This document shows positions 34,134 to 44,199 of a stretch of 56,636 nucleotides of DNA, one piece after another. Every line of letters starts with the position of its first letter. Positions within the stretch are counted from its first letter, which is position 1. The DNA comes from Agathobacter sp. GTDB taxonomy: Bacteria; Bacillota; Clostridia; Lachnospirales; Lachnospiraceae. The translations under genes were made by a program, and so were the position numbers. The stretch is taken from the NCBI GenBank assembly GCA_017409825.1, contig JAFQRZ010000007.1, positions 1 through 56,636 on the forward strand, read 5' to 3'. The notes below the pieces were generated by a model. It saw nothing but the letters and a program-made list of their open reading frames with translations, did not search any database and was not told the DNA's origin.

Positions 34134-34367
34134 ATGAAAACAGTACAGATTTCATTAAACTCTATTGGAAAAGTAAAATCTTTTGTAAATGCAATTTCAC
34201 AGTTCGAATATGATTTCGATTTAATTTCTGGAAGATATGTGATTGATGCAAAATCAATCATGGGTATCTTCAGTTTAGATTTATCAAAACCAATCGACCT
34301 TGCAATTCATACTGAGGAAAACCTCGATGAAATCATGGAAGTGTTGAAACCATATCTTGTTGAATAG
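34134..34367 (+). CDS. HPr-like protein lacking the catalytic histidine (Crh-like)
   Basis: The 77-residue protein has HPr size and pattern. The regulatory helix motif AKSIMGIFSLDL is intact and its Ser41 matches the HPr kinase target Ser46. The usual phosphohistidine loop (G-L-H-A-R-P) is replaced by SIGKVKSFVNAI, so no PTS phosphorelay is possible. B. subtilis Crh has the same combination and acts only in CcpA-type regulation. It is monocistronic, with its own promoter and a strong terminator. It is inferred to be a regulatory HPr paralogue; binding to CcpA or to another partner is not shown. Confidence 0.85.
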   Translation: MKTVQISLNSIGKVKSFVNAISQFEYDFDLISGRYVIDAKSIMGIFSLDLSKPIDLAIHTEENLDEIMEVLKPYLVE

Positions 34368-34375
34368 AGTTTTGT

Positions 34376-34399
34376 AAGTCGCCGCATTCGCGGCGACTT
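34376..34399. terminator. Terminator between the HPr-like gene and thiI
   Basis: AAGTCGCCGC and GCGGCGACTT form a perfect 10-base stem with an ATTC loop, followed on plus by TTTTTATT. It closes the HPr-like transcript and may also act on the convergent thiI transcript. Confidence 0.9.
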
Positions 34400-34401
34400 T
34401 T

Positions 34402-35586
34402 TTATTCTGCCTCAACCATCAACACTTCTGTCGTAGAAATAGCTGCCTCCATCAATTCATCAATTTTCTCAGCCAATTTTGTTTCTGATTTTCTGATATA
34501 TTCCACGTTTGGCTTTGTTACTGGATGCTTTGCCACGAAAATAGTACAACAATCTTCATAAGGCAAAATCGAGGTTTCATACGTATCGATTTTCTCAGCA
34601 ATCGTTACGATGTCCTGCTTGTCCATCGCAATAAGTGGACGATACACTGGCATCGTACAGGCATCATTGGTTGCCGCAAGAGACTGCATCGTCTGGCTGG
34701 CTACCTGACCAATACTCTCACCTGTGATAAGGCCTAAACATTTGCTTTCTTTTGCAAAATGCTCTGCAATCTTCATCATGTAACGACGCATGATAATCGT
34801 CAATTCCTCATGTGGACATTTCTCGTAAATGTATAACTGAATATCGGTAAAGTTTACGATATTAAGCTTGATAGGACCGGTATAAGCCGCTACCTTCTTC
34901 GCCAAATCAATAACCTTCTGTTTTGCTCGTTCACTCGTATAAGGTGGTGCATGGAAGTATGTTGCTTCAATGGTAACCCCACGTTTCGAAATCATATAAC
35001 CTGCTACAGGGCTGTCGATACCGCCAGAAAGCAAGAGCATTGCTTTTCCAGCCGTGCCAAGTGGCATACCGCCTGGTCCAGGAATTTCTGTCGAATAAAT
35101 ATTAATCTGTGGACGAATTTCGATATTTACCATCACCTGTGGATGATGTACATCTACTGAGGTTTCTGGGAATGCTTCCAAAATCTTTTCGCCTACTGCT
35201 GCATTGATTTCCATGGAAGTCATTGGGTAGTTCTTTCTCGCACGACGTGCATTTACCTTGAAGGTAAAGTTCTTGTCTGGATATGCCTCGTCGATGTGCT
35301 CAATGACAGTCTTACAAAGGGCTTCAAAGCCTTCATCCTCCACCAAAAGTACTGGACAAATCCCCACGATACCAAACACGCGCTGTAACGCAGCTACTGT
35401 CTCGTCGTAGTCATACTCTCCTTCTGTTTCTACATAAATACGTCCGTTTTCCTTACGAACTGTAAATTTGCCATCTACGGTTTTGAGCTGGTAACGAATA
35501 TTTCTTACCAAAGCATCTTCAAAAATATATCTGTTTTTTCCCTTGATTGCGATTTCCGCATATTTAATCAAAAATGCTGTATACAT
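34402..35586 (-). CDS. thiI: tRNA 4-thiouridine synthetase ThiI
   Basis: ThiI activates U8 of tRNA with ATP and transfers sulfur to it. The 394-residue protein has a ferredoxin-like/THUMP region (about 1-165) and an ATP pyrophosphatase domain with the PP-loop LLSGGIDSPVAGYM. The rhodanese domain of the E. coli enzyme is absent, as in Bacillus, where a dedicated cysteine desulfurase gives sulfur directly. Such a gene lies immediately upstream. The ATG at 35586 is chosen because AAAAAGGAG precedes it; a start 26 codons earlier would run into the desulfurase gene. Confidence 0.96.
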   Translation of the reverse strand: MYTAFLIKYAEIAIKGKNRYIFEDALVRNIRYQLKTVDGKFTVRKENGRIYVETEGEYDYDETVAALQRVFGIVGICPVLLVEDEGFEALCKTVIEHIDEAYPDKNFTFKVNARRARKNYPMTSMEINAAVGEKILEAFPETSVDVHHPQVMVNIEIRPQINIYSTEIPGPGGMPLGTAGKAMLLLSGGIDSPVAGYMISKRGVTIEATYFHAPPYTSERAKQKVIDLAKKVAAYTGPIKLNIVNFTDIQLYIYEKCPHEELTIIMRRYMMKIAEHFAKESKCLGLITGESIGQVASQTMQSLAATNDACTMPVYRPLIAMDKQDIVTIAEKIDTYETSILPYEDCCTIFVAKHPVTKPNVEYIRKSETKLAEKIDELMEAAISTTEVLMVEAE

Positions 35587-35623
35587 GATTTCTCCTTTTT
35601 CTATGTTAGATCTTATCTCATTT

Positions 35624-36778
35624 CTAGTGTCTAGTATATTTCTGCAACATTGGAATCGTCTCACGCATAACCTCTAATGCATAATCCAGCTCCTCTTTTG
35701 TCGTGTGAATCGAAAAACTGAAACGCACCGTAGAGTCTAACAGTTCCTTTTTCAAACCAATACTCTGCAACGTACTGCTAATCGCTGGTTTATTCGATGA
35801 GCAAGCACTACCTGCTGACACATAAATATTTCTGTCCTCCAGTGTGTGCAGGATAACTTCTGCTCTTACTCCATCAATACTCACACTTACGATATGAGGT
35901 GCACTGTCATGGTCTTTTTTCCCATTGACCGAAACTCCGTCTAGTTTCTCTACTTCTTCTATAAAATAATCTCTTAATGTAAAGAGATGATTTCGATTCT
36001 CTTCTAAATTCTGATACATTTCCTCTGCCGCAACAGCCAAACCAGCAATCGCTGGCACATTTTCTGTACCCGAACGCATGCCTTTCTGCTGACCGCCGCC
36101 ATGAATCAATGGCTTCACCTTTGTCTTATCCTTGATAAAAAGGAAGCCGCTTCCCTTTGGTCCATGAATCTTGTGTCCGCTAACCGAAAGCATATCCACA
36201 TTCCATTTCTTCGGGAAAATAGCCATTTTTCCATACGACTGAATCGCATCTACATGAAATAACGTTTTCGGATTTGTCGCTTTGATTATTCTTCCAGCTT
36301 CTTCCACTGGCTGCAGAGCTCCAATTTCGTTGTTTACATGCATAATTGATACCAAAATTGTATCTGGTCGAATGGCATTTTTCAGCTCTTCGAGTTTAAT
36401 CTGACCATATTCATCTACTCCCAAATATGTCACTTCGAATCCATTTTCAGACAACCAAAGAAATGGATTCGTTACGGAAGCATGTTCAATAGATGTTGTA
36501 ATCACATGCATTCCTGCTCGCTTATTCGCAAGTGCACTTCCGATGATGGCTAGGTTATTGGACTCAGTGCCACCTGAGGTAAACACCAATTCCTTTTCTT
36601 CCACCTTCAATGTCTTCGCTATTTTCTTTTTTGCTTCTGTGATATATTTCTCCGCAATCACACCCTTCATGTGTAAGGACGATGGATTCCCATAATCCTC
36701 GGTCAAAAGTGCTACCATTTTCTCTGTCGCAGCTTTGCTACAGCTCGTGGTCGCGGAATTGTCTAAGTAAGCTTCCAT
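35624..36778 (-). CDS. Cysteine desulfurase, NifZ/NifS-type partner of ThiI
   Basis: This PLP enzyme takes sulfur from cysteine. The 384-residue protein has the opening AYLDNSATTSCSK, the PLP Lys in SVSGHKIHGPKGSGF and the sulfur-carrying Cys in YVSAGSACSSNKP. It has no NifU or IscU partner nearby. It lies 37 bases upstream of thiI, which suggests the NifZ role in 4-thiouridine formation. The start codon follows AAGGAGTAGC at longer than usual distance. A general iron-sulfur role cannot be excluded. Confidence 0.94.
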   Translation of the reverse strand: MEAYLDNSATTSCSKAATEKMVALLTEDYGNPSSLHMKGVIAEKYITEAKKKIAKTLKVEEKELVFTSGGTESNNLAIIGSALANKRAGMHVITTSIEHASVTNPFLWLSENGFEVTYLGVDEYGQIKLEELKNAIRPDTILVSIMHVNNEIGALQPVEEAGRIIKATNPKTLFHVDAIQSYGKMAIFPKKWNVDMLSVSGHKIHGPKGSGFLFIKDKTKVKPLIHGGGQQKGMRSGTENVPAIAGLAVAAEEMYQNLEENRNHLFTLRDYFIEEVEKLDGVSVNGKKDHDSAPHIVSVSIDGVRAEVILHTLEDRNIYVSAGSACSSNKPAISSTLQSIGLKKELLDSTVRFSFSIHTTKEELDYALEVMRETIPMLQKYTRH

Positions 36779-36838
36779 GATTCCAAGCTACTCCTTCATT
36801 TTTTCTTATCTGTTCTACCTTAGCTGCCTCCAACGTTT

Positions 36839-37615
36839 TTACTCGTCAAGGCAGAAAATCAGCATAGCGAGTGTCGCAAGTCCTGCCGTCTCGGTACGGA
36901 GGATACGTCTGCCAAGTGAGATACGATGTGATTTTTCTTCCAAAACCTGTGACACACCCTCCCCTTTGTTGGTTGGTGCAATCCCCTCGATTTCTTCCAA
37001 AGAAAAACCGCCCTCAGGGCCGATAAAGATTGCAATACTCTGCCCTGGCTGAATCTGCTTCATAATTTCACGTGTCGCCTCCATGCCACGTTCACATTCA
37101 TAAGGCACAAGCACCACGTCAAGCTCTTCTGCTTTTTTTAAAGCTTCTTTCCATGTTAGAGGCATTCCTATTTCTGGAATCAAAGTGCGTTTCGACTGCT
37201 TTGCAGCACTTTCAGAAATTGCCTGCCAGCGTTTCACCTTGTTTCCTGCTTTTTTATCATCCAGCTTTACCACACAATTTTTCATCGCAACTGGAATAAT
37301 TTCATGCACCCCAAGCTCTACCGCTTTCTGGATAATGAGTTCCATTTTATCGCCCTTTGGCAATCCCTGGAATAAGTAGATACGATTTTCTAATTCTGTG
37401 CCATTTTCATCTTCGCTTTCGATGCTTACGACAACCTCATCATCCATGATTGTTTCAATGATGCCGAAAAAACTGCGTCCATTATAGGAAATACTAACGC
37501 GCACACGTTCTCCCGCCTTCATGCGAAGCACGTTTTTGATATGATTGACATCGCTGCCAAGGATTGAGATTCTATCTCCTAGCAACTGATGTTCTTCTAC
37601 GAAAAATTGATACAT
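36839..37615 (-). CDS. rsmE: 16S rRNA m3U1498 methyltransferase RsmE
   Basis: RsmE methylates U1498 in the decoding region of 16S rRNA. The 258-residue protein has an N-terminal PUA-like domain (NHIKNVLRMKAGERVRV) and a SPOUT knot domain with IFIGPEGGFSLEEIEG and SLGRRILRTETAGLATLAM, both family signatures. It begins 10 bases after prmA; AGAGGAAAAA precedes the ATG. Confidence 0.96.
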   Translation of the reverse strand: MYQFFVEEHQLLGDRISILGSDVNHIKNVLRMKAGERVRVSISYNGRSFFGIIETIMDDEVVVSIESEDENGTELENRIYLFQGLPKGDKMELIIQKAVELGVHEIIPVAMKNCVVKLDDKKAGNKVKRWQAISESAAKQSKRTLIPEIGMPLTWKEALKKAEELDVVLVPYECERGMEATREIMKQIQPGQSIAIFIGPEGGFSLEEIEGIAPTNKGEGVSQVLEEKSHRISLGRRILRTETAGLATLAMLIFCLDE

Positions 37616-37625
37616 ATTTTTCCTC

Positions 37626-38588
37626 TTAATTCTTGCGAGCAGTAATATTTACCCACTCGCCCTGATGATTAATCTGTACGATTTCCATACCAGCCTTTTC
37701 GATGGCTTCTTTTACTTCATTTTCTTTGAAGTCAATGATACCAGAAGTGATAAATAAGCCACCCTTTTTCAAACGTGCCGGAATGACTGGAGCCATTGGA
37801 ATAATAACGTCTGCCAAAATATTTGCGACTACAATTTCATATTCCTCTGTACCGACCTTTTCCTGGAGTTCTACATCATCAATCAAATTACCAATGTAGA
37901 ATGTTCCAAGATTTTCTGGAAGATGATTTACTTCCATATTATCTCTAGTCGAAATCATACAGTCAGCATCAAGGTCTGTCCCTACCACTTCTCTTGCGCC
38001 AAGCTTCAAAGCCACGATGGAAAGAATCCCACTACCACAGCCTACATCTAATACCTTTGGCGCTTCTTCTTTTTTGATATATTTAATCAGTTCTCTGATA
38101 CAAAGCTGTGTCGTTTCATGCTTTCCTGTACCAAAGGAGATACCAGGGTCGATTTCAATCATGAATTTATCTTTGTCTTCTTCCTTCATCTCTTCCCAGG
38201 TTGGTTTGATTAAAATATTTTCGATGGTAAATGAAGAAAAATATTTCTTCCAGTTGTTTATCCAATCCAAATCCTCGGTTTCGGAAGAGGTAATCACACC
38301 ACTACCAACTTCAACCATAGAACGAAGTTCTTCTAAGGCAATTTTCACCTGTTTCAAAAGCTCGCTATGATCTTCCCCGTCATCTTCAATGTAAAAGCTT
38401 ACATGACTAATACCTTCATCAGGTGGAAGCTCTGGCAAAAAATCAATAAACATATCCGCCTGATCCGCTTTGGTCAGAGGCACATTATCCTCGATTTCGA
38501 TACCTTCAATACCGAGTTCCATAAGCATAGAACTCAAATAATCTTCTGCCGCCGTTGTTGTTTCAATCGTGTATCTATTCCATTTCAT
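37626..38588 (-). CDS. prmA: Ribosomal protein L11 methyltransferase PrmA
   Basis: PrmA trimethylates ribosomal protein L11. The 320-residue protein has an N-terminal L11-recognition domain (1-100) and a SAM domain with DPGISFGTGKHETTQLC, VLDVGCGSGILSI and the catalytic loop VVANILADVI. Length is normal. The start follows AGAAAGGAAAAAG. prmA and rsmE form a two-gene operon; in many Firmicutes the same pair lies directly downstream of dnaJ, and here dnaJ is only about 1.6 kb upstream, with the JAB module and a J-domain gene in between. Confidence 0.96.
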   Translation of the reverse strand: MKWNRYTIETTTAAEDYLSSMLMELGIEGIEIEDNVPLTKADQADMFIDFLPELPPDEGISHVSFYIEDDGEDHSELLKQVKIALEELRSMVEVGSGVITSSETEDLDWINNWKKYFSSFTIENILIKPTWEEMKEEDKDKFMIEIDPGISFGTGKHETTQLCIRELIKYIKKEEAPKVLDVGCGSGILSIVALKLGAREVVGTDLDADCMISTRDNMEVNHLPENLGTFYIGNLIDDVELQEKVGTEEYEIVVANILADVIIPMAPVIPARLKKGGLFITSGIIDFKENEVKEAIEKAGMEIVQINHQGEWVNITARKN

Positions 38589-38699
38589 ACTCTTTTTCCT
38601 TTCTAATCTGCATTCTCATGTTTATTTAAAATGCAAAGGCATAAAAACCCTTATATATTCTACATGATTCTCTTCGCCATATCAATCAAAAAACAATAA

Positions 38700-38744
38700 A
38701 AAACTTCGATTTCACAACATTTTCTGTCATGTAATCGAAGTTTT
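38700..38744 (-). terminator. Terminator of the J-domain gene
   Basis: A 12-base stem (AAAACTTCGATT with AATCGAAGTTTT) has a 21-base loop, and on minus it runs into TTTATTG. The rest of the 165 bases between prmA and this gene holds no clear element. Confidence 0.7.
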
Positions 38745-38753
38745 ATTTTTTCA

Positions 38754-39176
38754 CTACGCTAACACCTGGCAAAGATGATCATATTCCTTATTAATCTCGA
38801 TAACCAGACTGTTATCTCCATCCACATTGTCTGGATGGTAAATTTTAATCAAATCCTTGTAACGTTTCTTCAAAGATTGCTGACTCGCCACACCACGGAA
38901 GAACAATTCTCCCACCTGATTATCTGGAAGTGCATACGAACGTGCGTGGAATTCTTCCACACGCTCATAAAATGCTTTTTTCTTCTCTATCTCTTCGCGC
39001 TCTGCCGCAAGCTTTACCAATTCCGCTTCCAAAATCTGGAACTTCATCTCAAACAACGACTTTTGCTGCTCTAATCTGCGGTCCTCAATCTCCACTTTCC
39101 TGAAAAATTCCTTTTTTTCTAGGTCAAGCATACGTTTTTGCTCATTTAACTGCTCACGTTCTTCACTGAGTGTCAT
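38754..39176 (-). CDS. Coiled-coil protein with C-terminal J-domain
   Basis: The 140-residue protein has a long charged coiled coil (about 1-90) and a C-terminal J-domain fragment with SLKKRYKDLIKIYHPDNVDG, which holds the HPD motif needed to stimulate DnaK. Placing the J-domain at the end of a coiled coil is unlike DnaJ; it resembles small J-proteins that bring DnaK to one partner. The ATG at 39176 has AAAGGA upstream. It has its own promoter and terminator, and lies between the prmA operon and the JAB module downstream of dnaJ. Confidence 0.85.
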   Translation of the reverse strand: MTLSEEREQLNEQKRMLDLEKKEFFRKVEIEDRRLEQQKSLFEMKFQILEAELVKLAAEREEIEKKKAFYERVEEFHARSYALPDNQVGELFFRGVASQQSLKKRYKDLIKIYHPDNVDGDNSLVIEINKEYDHLCQVLA

Positions 39177-39230
39177 GATACAATCCTTTCTTCTGTAGCC
39201 AACCATAGGGTTTTATATCCAGTAACATCT

Positions 39231-39259
39231 TTTATATCGGACATTTTCCCTATTAACAA
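39231..39259 (-). promoter_or_regulatory. Promoter of the J-domain gene
   Basis: On the minus strand TTGTTA (39254-39259) and TATAAA (39231-39236) are 17 bases apart, 55 bases before the start codon. Confidence 0.55.
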
Positions 39260-39360
39260 TAGTATCTTTTCAAAAATTTTTCAATATTTAGTCAAACAAT
39301 GGAAATATAATACTATATTTTGTACCGCAAATCCATTGGCAAAATGTACGAACAATAAAA

Positions 39361-39387
39361 AAAGTTCTCAACATTGTTGGGAACTTT
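39361..39387 (-). terminator. Terminator after the JAB / coiled-coil pair
   Basis: On the minus strand AAAGTTCCCAAC pairs with GTTGAGAACTTT (12 bases, one G-U, 3-base loop) and runs into TTTTATTG. It lies 28 bases after the small coiled-coil ORF, so that ORF belongs to a proper transcript. Confidence 0.85.
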
Positions 39388-39414
39388 TCTACAATTATAC
39401 AGCAAACACTTCAC

Positions 39415-39576
39415 TTATACCTTCGTTTTTTCAAACTTTTCCAATTGCTTTTTCTTTTTCTCTAATTCTTTCTTTTTCTCCTGCTCTATCCTTTCACGAA
39501 TTTGTTCATGTGTCAGTTTAAGCAACTCTTCTGGAATATTAAAACGATCCTCTTGTACATATACGATTCTTTCCAC
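39415..39576 (-). CDS. Small 53-residue charged coiled-coil protein
   Basis: A GTG start at 39576 follows the strong GGGAGG site by nine bases; that site lies in the last codons of the JAB gene, and the two genes are only one base apart. The product starts MERIVYVQEDRFNIPEEL and continues as a helix very rich in Lys and Glu. It has no signal peptide. The coupling and shared terminator suggest it works with the JAB protein, for example as its partner or inhibitor, but no family is recognised. Confidence 0.7.
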   Translation of the reverse strand: MERIVYVQEDRFNIPEELLKLTHEQIRERIEQEKKKELEKKKKQLEKFEKTKV

Positions 39577-39577
39577 C

Positions 39578-40021
39578 CTACTGCACCTCCCAAAATTCTA
39601 TGCTATATGTCTCTTCTAGCTCTTTTAATGCTGCGAATTGTGCTAAATATTCATCATGTAGCTGTATATAATAATCGGCTACATATAAATTATACATCAC
39701 TTTCGAAATTATTTCATCAGATTTATAACAAAATATTTTTCCATCATGACATAATACTACTCCAAGAATATAATTATGTTCTTTTGCAGAATTAAAATCC
39801 GCAATACTCGGTGGCATGCTACAAGGATGTGTATGTATAGCAATTACGTTATTCTTTCCCTCTATTGCTCTACTAATGGATTCTGAATAAAGCATCTGTT
39901 CTTCGTCCATTGAATCTAATTCTTTCGCTATTATTTCTCCTGTTTCAAAATCCAACCAATACATATCTTCGTATAAGGTTCCCGACCTATGCAACAGCAT
40001 TTCTTTTGCTTTATTGTACAA
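39578..40021 (-). pseudogene. JAB/MPN-domain protein, 5'-truncated gene
   Basis: The frame reads as a JAB-type metallopeptidase domain. It has a HRSGTLYEDMYWLD segment, the metal motif IAIHTHPCSMPPSIADFNSA and a conserved GVVLCHDGKIFCY strand. The His-x-His to Asp spacing is one residue shorter than the canonical JAMM motif. From memory the best-matching proteins are C-terminal domains of phage head-morphogenesis or polymorphic-toxin-like proteins. The only start-type codon is TTG at 40021, with no ribosome binding site. The same frame stays open and protein-like up to 40189 with no ATG, GTG or TTG, then meets a stop inside the dnaJ terminator. This indicates loss of the 5' part, although a 147-residue product from the TTG remains possible. 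Confidence 0.7.
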
Positions 40022-40178
40022 AATTCTATTTACACTTTTATTATCAGTAATTTTATCAAATTTATTTCGATATTCGCCACTAGAAATATATGTACTATTG
40101 ACAAGTGTTAACTTATTTCTACCATATCTCTGGAACTCAAAATTCTCGAAATCGAGAACGAATTGAAAAGATATGATA

Positions 40179-40207
40179 ACTGCCGCAACCTATTCCATTG
40201 CGACAGT
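40179..40207 (-). terminator. Hairpin after dnaJ
   Basis: On the minus strand ACTGTCGCAA pairs with TTGCGGCAGT (10 bases, one G-U, 9-base loop). Only a weak T-run follows, starting about nine bases later. It marks the end of the dnaJ transcript and the junction with the truncated JAB frame. Confidence 0.55.
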
Positions 40208-40227
40208 CATCATCTTGAAATATTAAA

Positions 40228-41409
40228 CTATAAATCATCTAAGGATTCTTTGATTTTGTCCATAAATCCTTTTTTCTTTTTGCCAGTTTCTGCACCACCT
40301 TCTCTGGTGAGGGAACCACCAGTAAGCTCATCGAACTTGCGAAGTGCTTCCTTGGCTTCTTTGCTCAAATTCTTTGGTGTTTCAACCACGAGTGTTACAT
40401 AGTGGTCGCCACGAACATCTTTGTTGCGTACAGATGGAACCCCTTTTCCACGAAGACGAATACGTGTGCCAGATTGTGTACCCGGATTTACAGTATAAAT
40501 GATATCTCCATCTACGGTCTTGATACGAACATCACCACCCAATGCCGCAATCGCATACGTAATATTTGCATCTGAGAAAATATTCATATCCTGACGTTCA
40601 AACTGGGAGCTTCTTGATACGACTACTTCTACCAACAAGTCTCCACGTGGACCACCATTGATTCCCGGTTCCCCGAATTCACGCACACGCACGCACTGTC
40701 CGTTGTCGATTCCCGCTGGAATTTCTACCGTTTTCTTTACCTTCTTTACGATGTAACCACTACCATAACAGTCCGTACAGCGTTCTTTTACGATTTTACC
40801 ACTGCCGTTACAATCTGGACAGGTTGTTACGTTCTGCATCATACCAAAGAGTGACTGCTGCGAAATCACAACCTTACCTTTTCCGCCACACTTCGTACAG
40901 GTTTCTGGAGATGTACCTGGTTTTGCACCATTACCGCCACAAGTCTTACATGTTTCCTTGTAGTTAAATTCAATTTCCTTTTCGCAACCAAACACAGCTT
41001 CTTCAAAGGAAACGCGTACACTCATACGCACATTCGCGCCCTGTCTAGGACCATTATTCGAACGACGGCTTCCACCGAAGCCACCGCCAAATCCGCCACC
41101 GAAGAAGTCTCCGAAAATATCGCCAAAAATATCGCTCATGTCCATACCAGAGAAGTCAAATCCACCTGCTCCACCGGCACCATCAAATGCAGCATGACCG
41201 AACTGATCATACTGTCTACGTTTCTCTGCATCACTCAGTACCGCATACGCTTCCTGTGCTTCTTTAAATTTTGCTTCGCATTCTGCATCTCCTGGATGCG
41301 CATCTGGATGATACTTTTTCGCAAGAGCACGGAATGCTTTCTTTATTTCTGCGTCATCGGCGTTTTTAGGAACACCTAAGACTTCATAGTAATCTCTTTT
41401 ATCTGCCAT
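40228..41409 (-). CDS. dnaJ: Chaperone protein DnaJ
   Basis: DnaJ brings unfolded protein to DnaK and stimulates its ATPase. The 393-residue protein has all parts of a type I J-protein: the J-domain with [11 protein letters not shown] (1-70), a Gly/Phe linker with [11 protein letters not shown] (about 85-115), four CxxCxGxG zinc repeats (about 148-225) and the C-terminal substrate domains. It lies after dnaK, separated by 176 bases with a terminator and an inverted repeat. The start codon at 41409 has a weak upstream GAGGGAAAAC. Confidence 0.97.
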   Translation of the reverse strand: MADKRDYYEVLGVPKNADDAEIKKAFRALAKKYHPDAHPGDAECEAKFKEAQEAYAVLSDAEKRRQYDQFGHAAFDGAGGAGGFDFSGMDMSDIFGDIFGDFFGGGFGGGFGGSRRSNNGPRQGANVRMSVRVSFEEAVFGCEKEIEFNYKETCKTCGGNGAKPGTSPETCTKCGGKGKVVISQQSLFGMMQNVTTCPDCNGSGKIVKERCTDCYGSGYIVKKVKKTVEIPAGIDNGQCVRVREFGEPGINGGPRGDLLVEVVVSRSSQFERQDMNIFSDANITYAIAALGGDVRIKTVDGDIIYTVNPGTQSGTRIRLRGKGVPSVRNKDVRGDHYVTLVVETPKNLSKEAKEALRKFDELTGGSLTREGGAETGKKKKGFMDKIKESLDDL

Positions 41410-41435
41410 ATTGTTTTCCCTCTTCTATACATATA

Positions 41436-41534
41436 TTGGATTTATCTATATACAGAAAAACTTCTCTCTAATATCCTATAAAAACATGCATTTATCTATT
41501 TCAAGTACATTTTTATGCATATAGATAAATCCAA
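41436..41534. repeat. Inverted repeat between dnaK and dnaJ
   Basis: TTGGATTTATCTATAT (41436-41451) is repeated perfectly in inverse orientation at 41519-41534, with a 67-base AT-rich middle that contains a further ATGCATTTATCTAT / ATGCATATAGAT pair. It lies in the 5' leader of dnaJ and would fold in the mRNA, possibly to protect the dnaJ part after processing. Confidence 0.75.
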
Positions 41535-41539
41535 AATGC

Positions 41540-41564
41540 CAGAGTGCCATCTCTCGGCACTCTG
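41540..41564 (-). terminator. Terminator-like hairpin after dnaK
   Basis: CAGAGTGCC and GGCACTCTG form a perfect 9-base stem with a 7-base loop, followed on minus by GCATTTTGG. The T-run is short, so it likely acts as partial terminator or processing stop that makes dnaK more abundant than dnaJ. Confidence 0.6.
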
Positions 41565-41585
41565 ACAAATCTTTAATTACTAATT

Positions 41586-43547
<1,962 letters not shown>

Positions 43548-43552
43548 TCATT

Positions 43553-44185
43553 TTATGATACTACTCCTACCATGCTATGTCTTACCACGGTATCCTTATA
43601 CATGTAACCCTTCATAAATTCCTGAGCTACGATGCCAGATTCGTATTCCTCACTTTCCACCTGCATTACGGCGTTGTGGAAGTCTGGATTGAACTCCTGA
43701 CCAACTGCTTCAATTGGTGTAACTCCGATGGATTCTAATTCTGTCATCAGTTGTTTGTACACCTGCTGCATTCCCTGAACAAATGCATCGTCCTTATCTG
43801 CTTCTTCTACTGTCGTAAATCCTCTTTCGAAGTTATCTACGATTGGAAGTATTTTTTCGATGACATTTTTTGCTCCCATATCAAACATCATGGATTTTTC
43901 TTTTTCCGAACGTTTGCGGAAGTTTTCAAATTCTGCCATCTGACGTTTTACGCGGTCATTTAATTCTTCAATTTGTTCATCTTTTTTATCTTTTTTCTTC
44001 TTGAAGAAACCCTCTTTTTTCGGCTTTTCTTCTGCACCTTCTGTTTCTTCTTCTGAAGTTTCCACAGCTTCGTCTTCCGTTGTTTCTTCCGTTTCCACGG
44101 ATTCTTCCACCACTTCTTCTGTAGTGTTTTCTACCGTTTCTTCTGTTTCTACTTCTTCATTCATGACATTCTTCTCTTCTGCCAT
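43553..44185 (-). CDS. grpE: Nucleotide exchange factor GrpE
   Basis: GrpE releases ADP from DnaK. The 210-residue protein has a very acidic, low-complexity N-terminus (about 1-50, Glu/Thr/Val repeats), a Lys-rich patch, a long helix (RVKRQMAEFENFRKRSEKEK) and the beta-wing domain that ends HSMVGVV. It lies 15 bases after hrcA and 80 bases before dnaK. AAAGGTGGT precedes the ATG. The N-terminal tail is longer than the family average. Confidence 0.97.
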   Translation of the reverse strand: MAEEKNVMNEEVETEETVENTTEEVVEESVETEETTEDEAVETSEEETEGAEEKPKKEGFFKKKKDKKDEQIEELNDRVKRQMAEFENFRKRSEKEKSMMFDMGAKNVIEKILPIVDNFERGFTTVEEADKDDAFVQGMQQVYKQLMTELESIGVTPIEAVGQEFNPDFHNAVMQVESEEYESGIVAQEFMKGYMYKDTVVRHSMVGVVS

Positions 44186-44199
44186 GTCTTACCACCTTT

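Noticed and set aside
39177-39360. Possible further gene between the J-domain gene and the JAB module
   Set aside because: Only the J-domain promoter and AT-rich sequence are visible; all frames are short.
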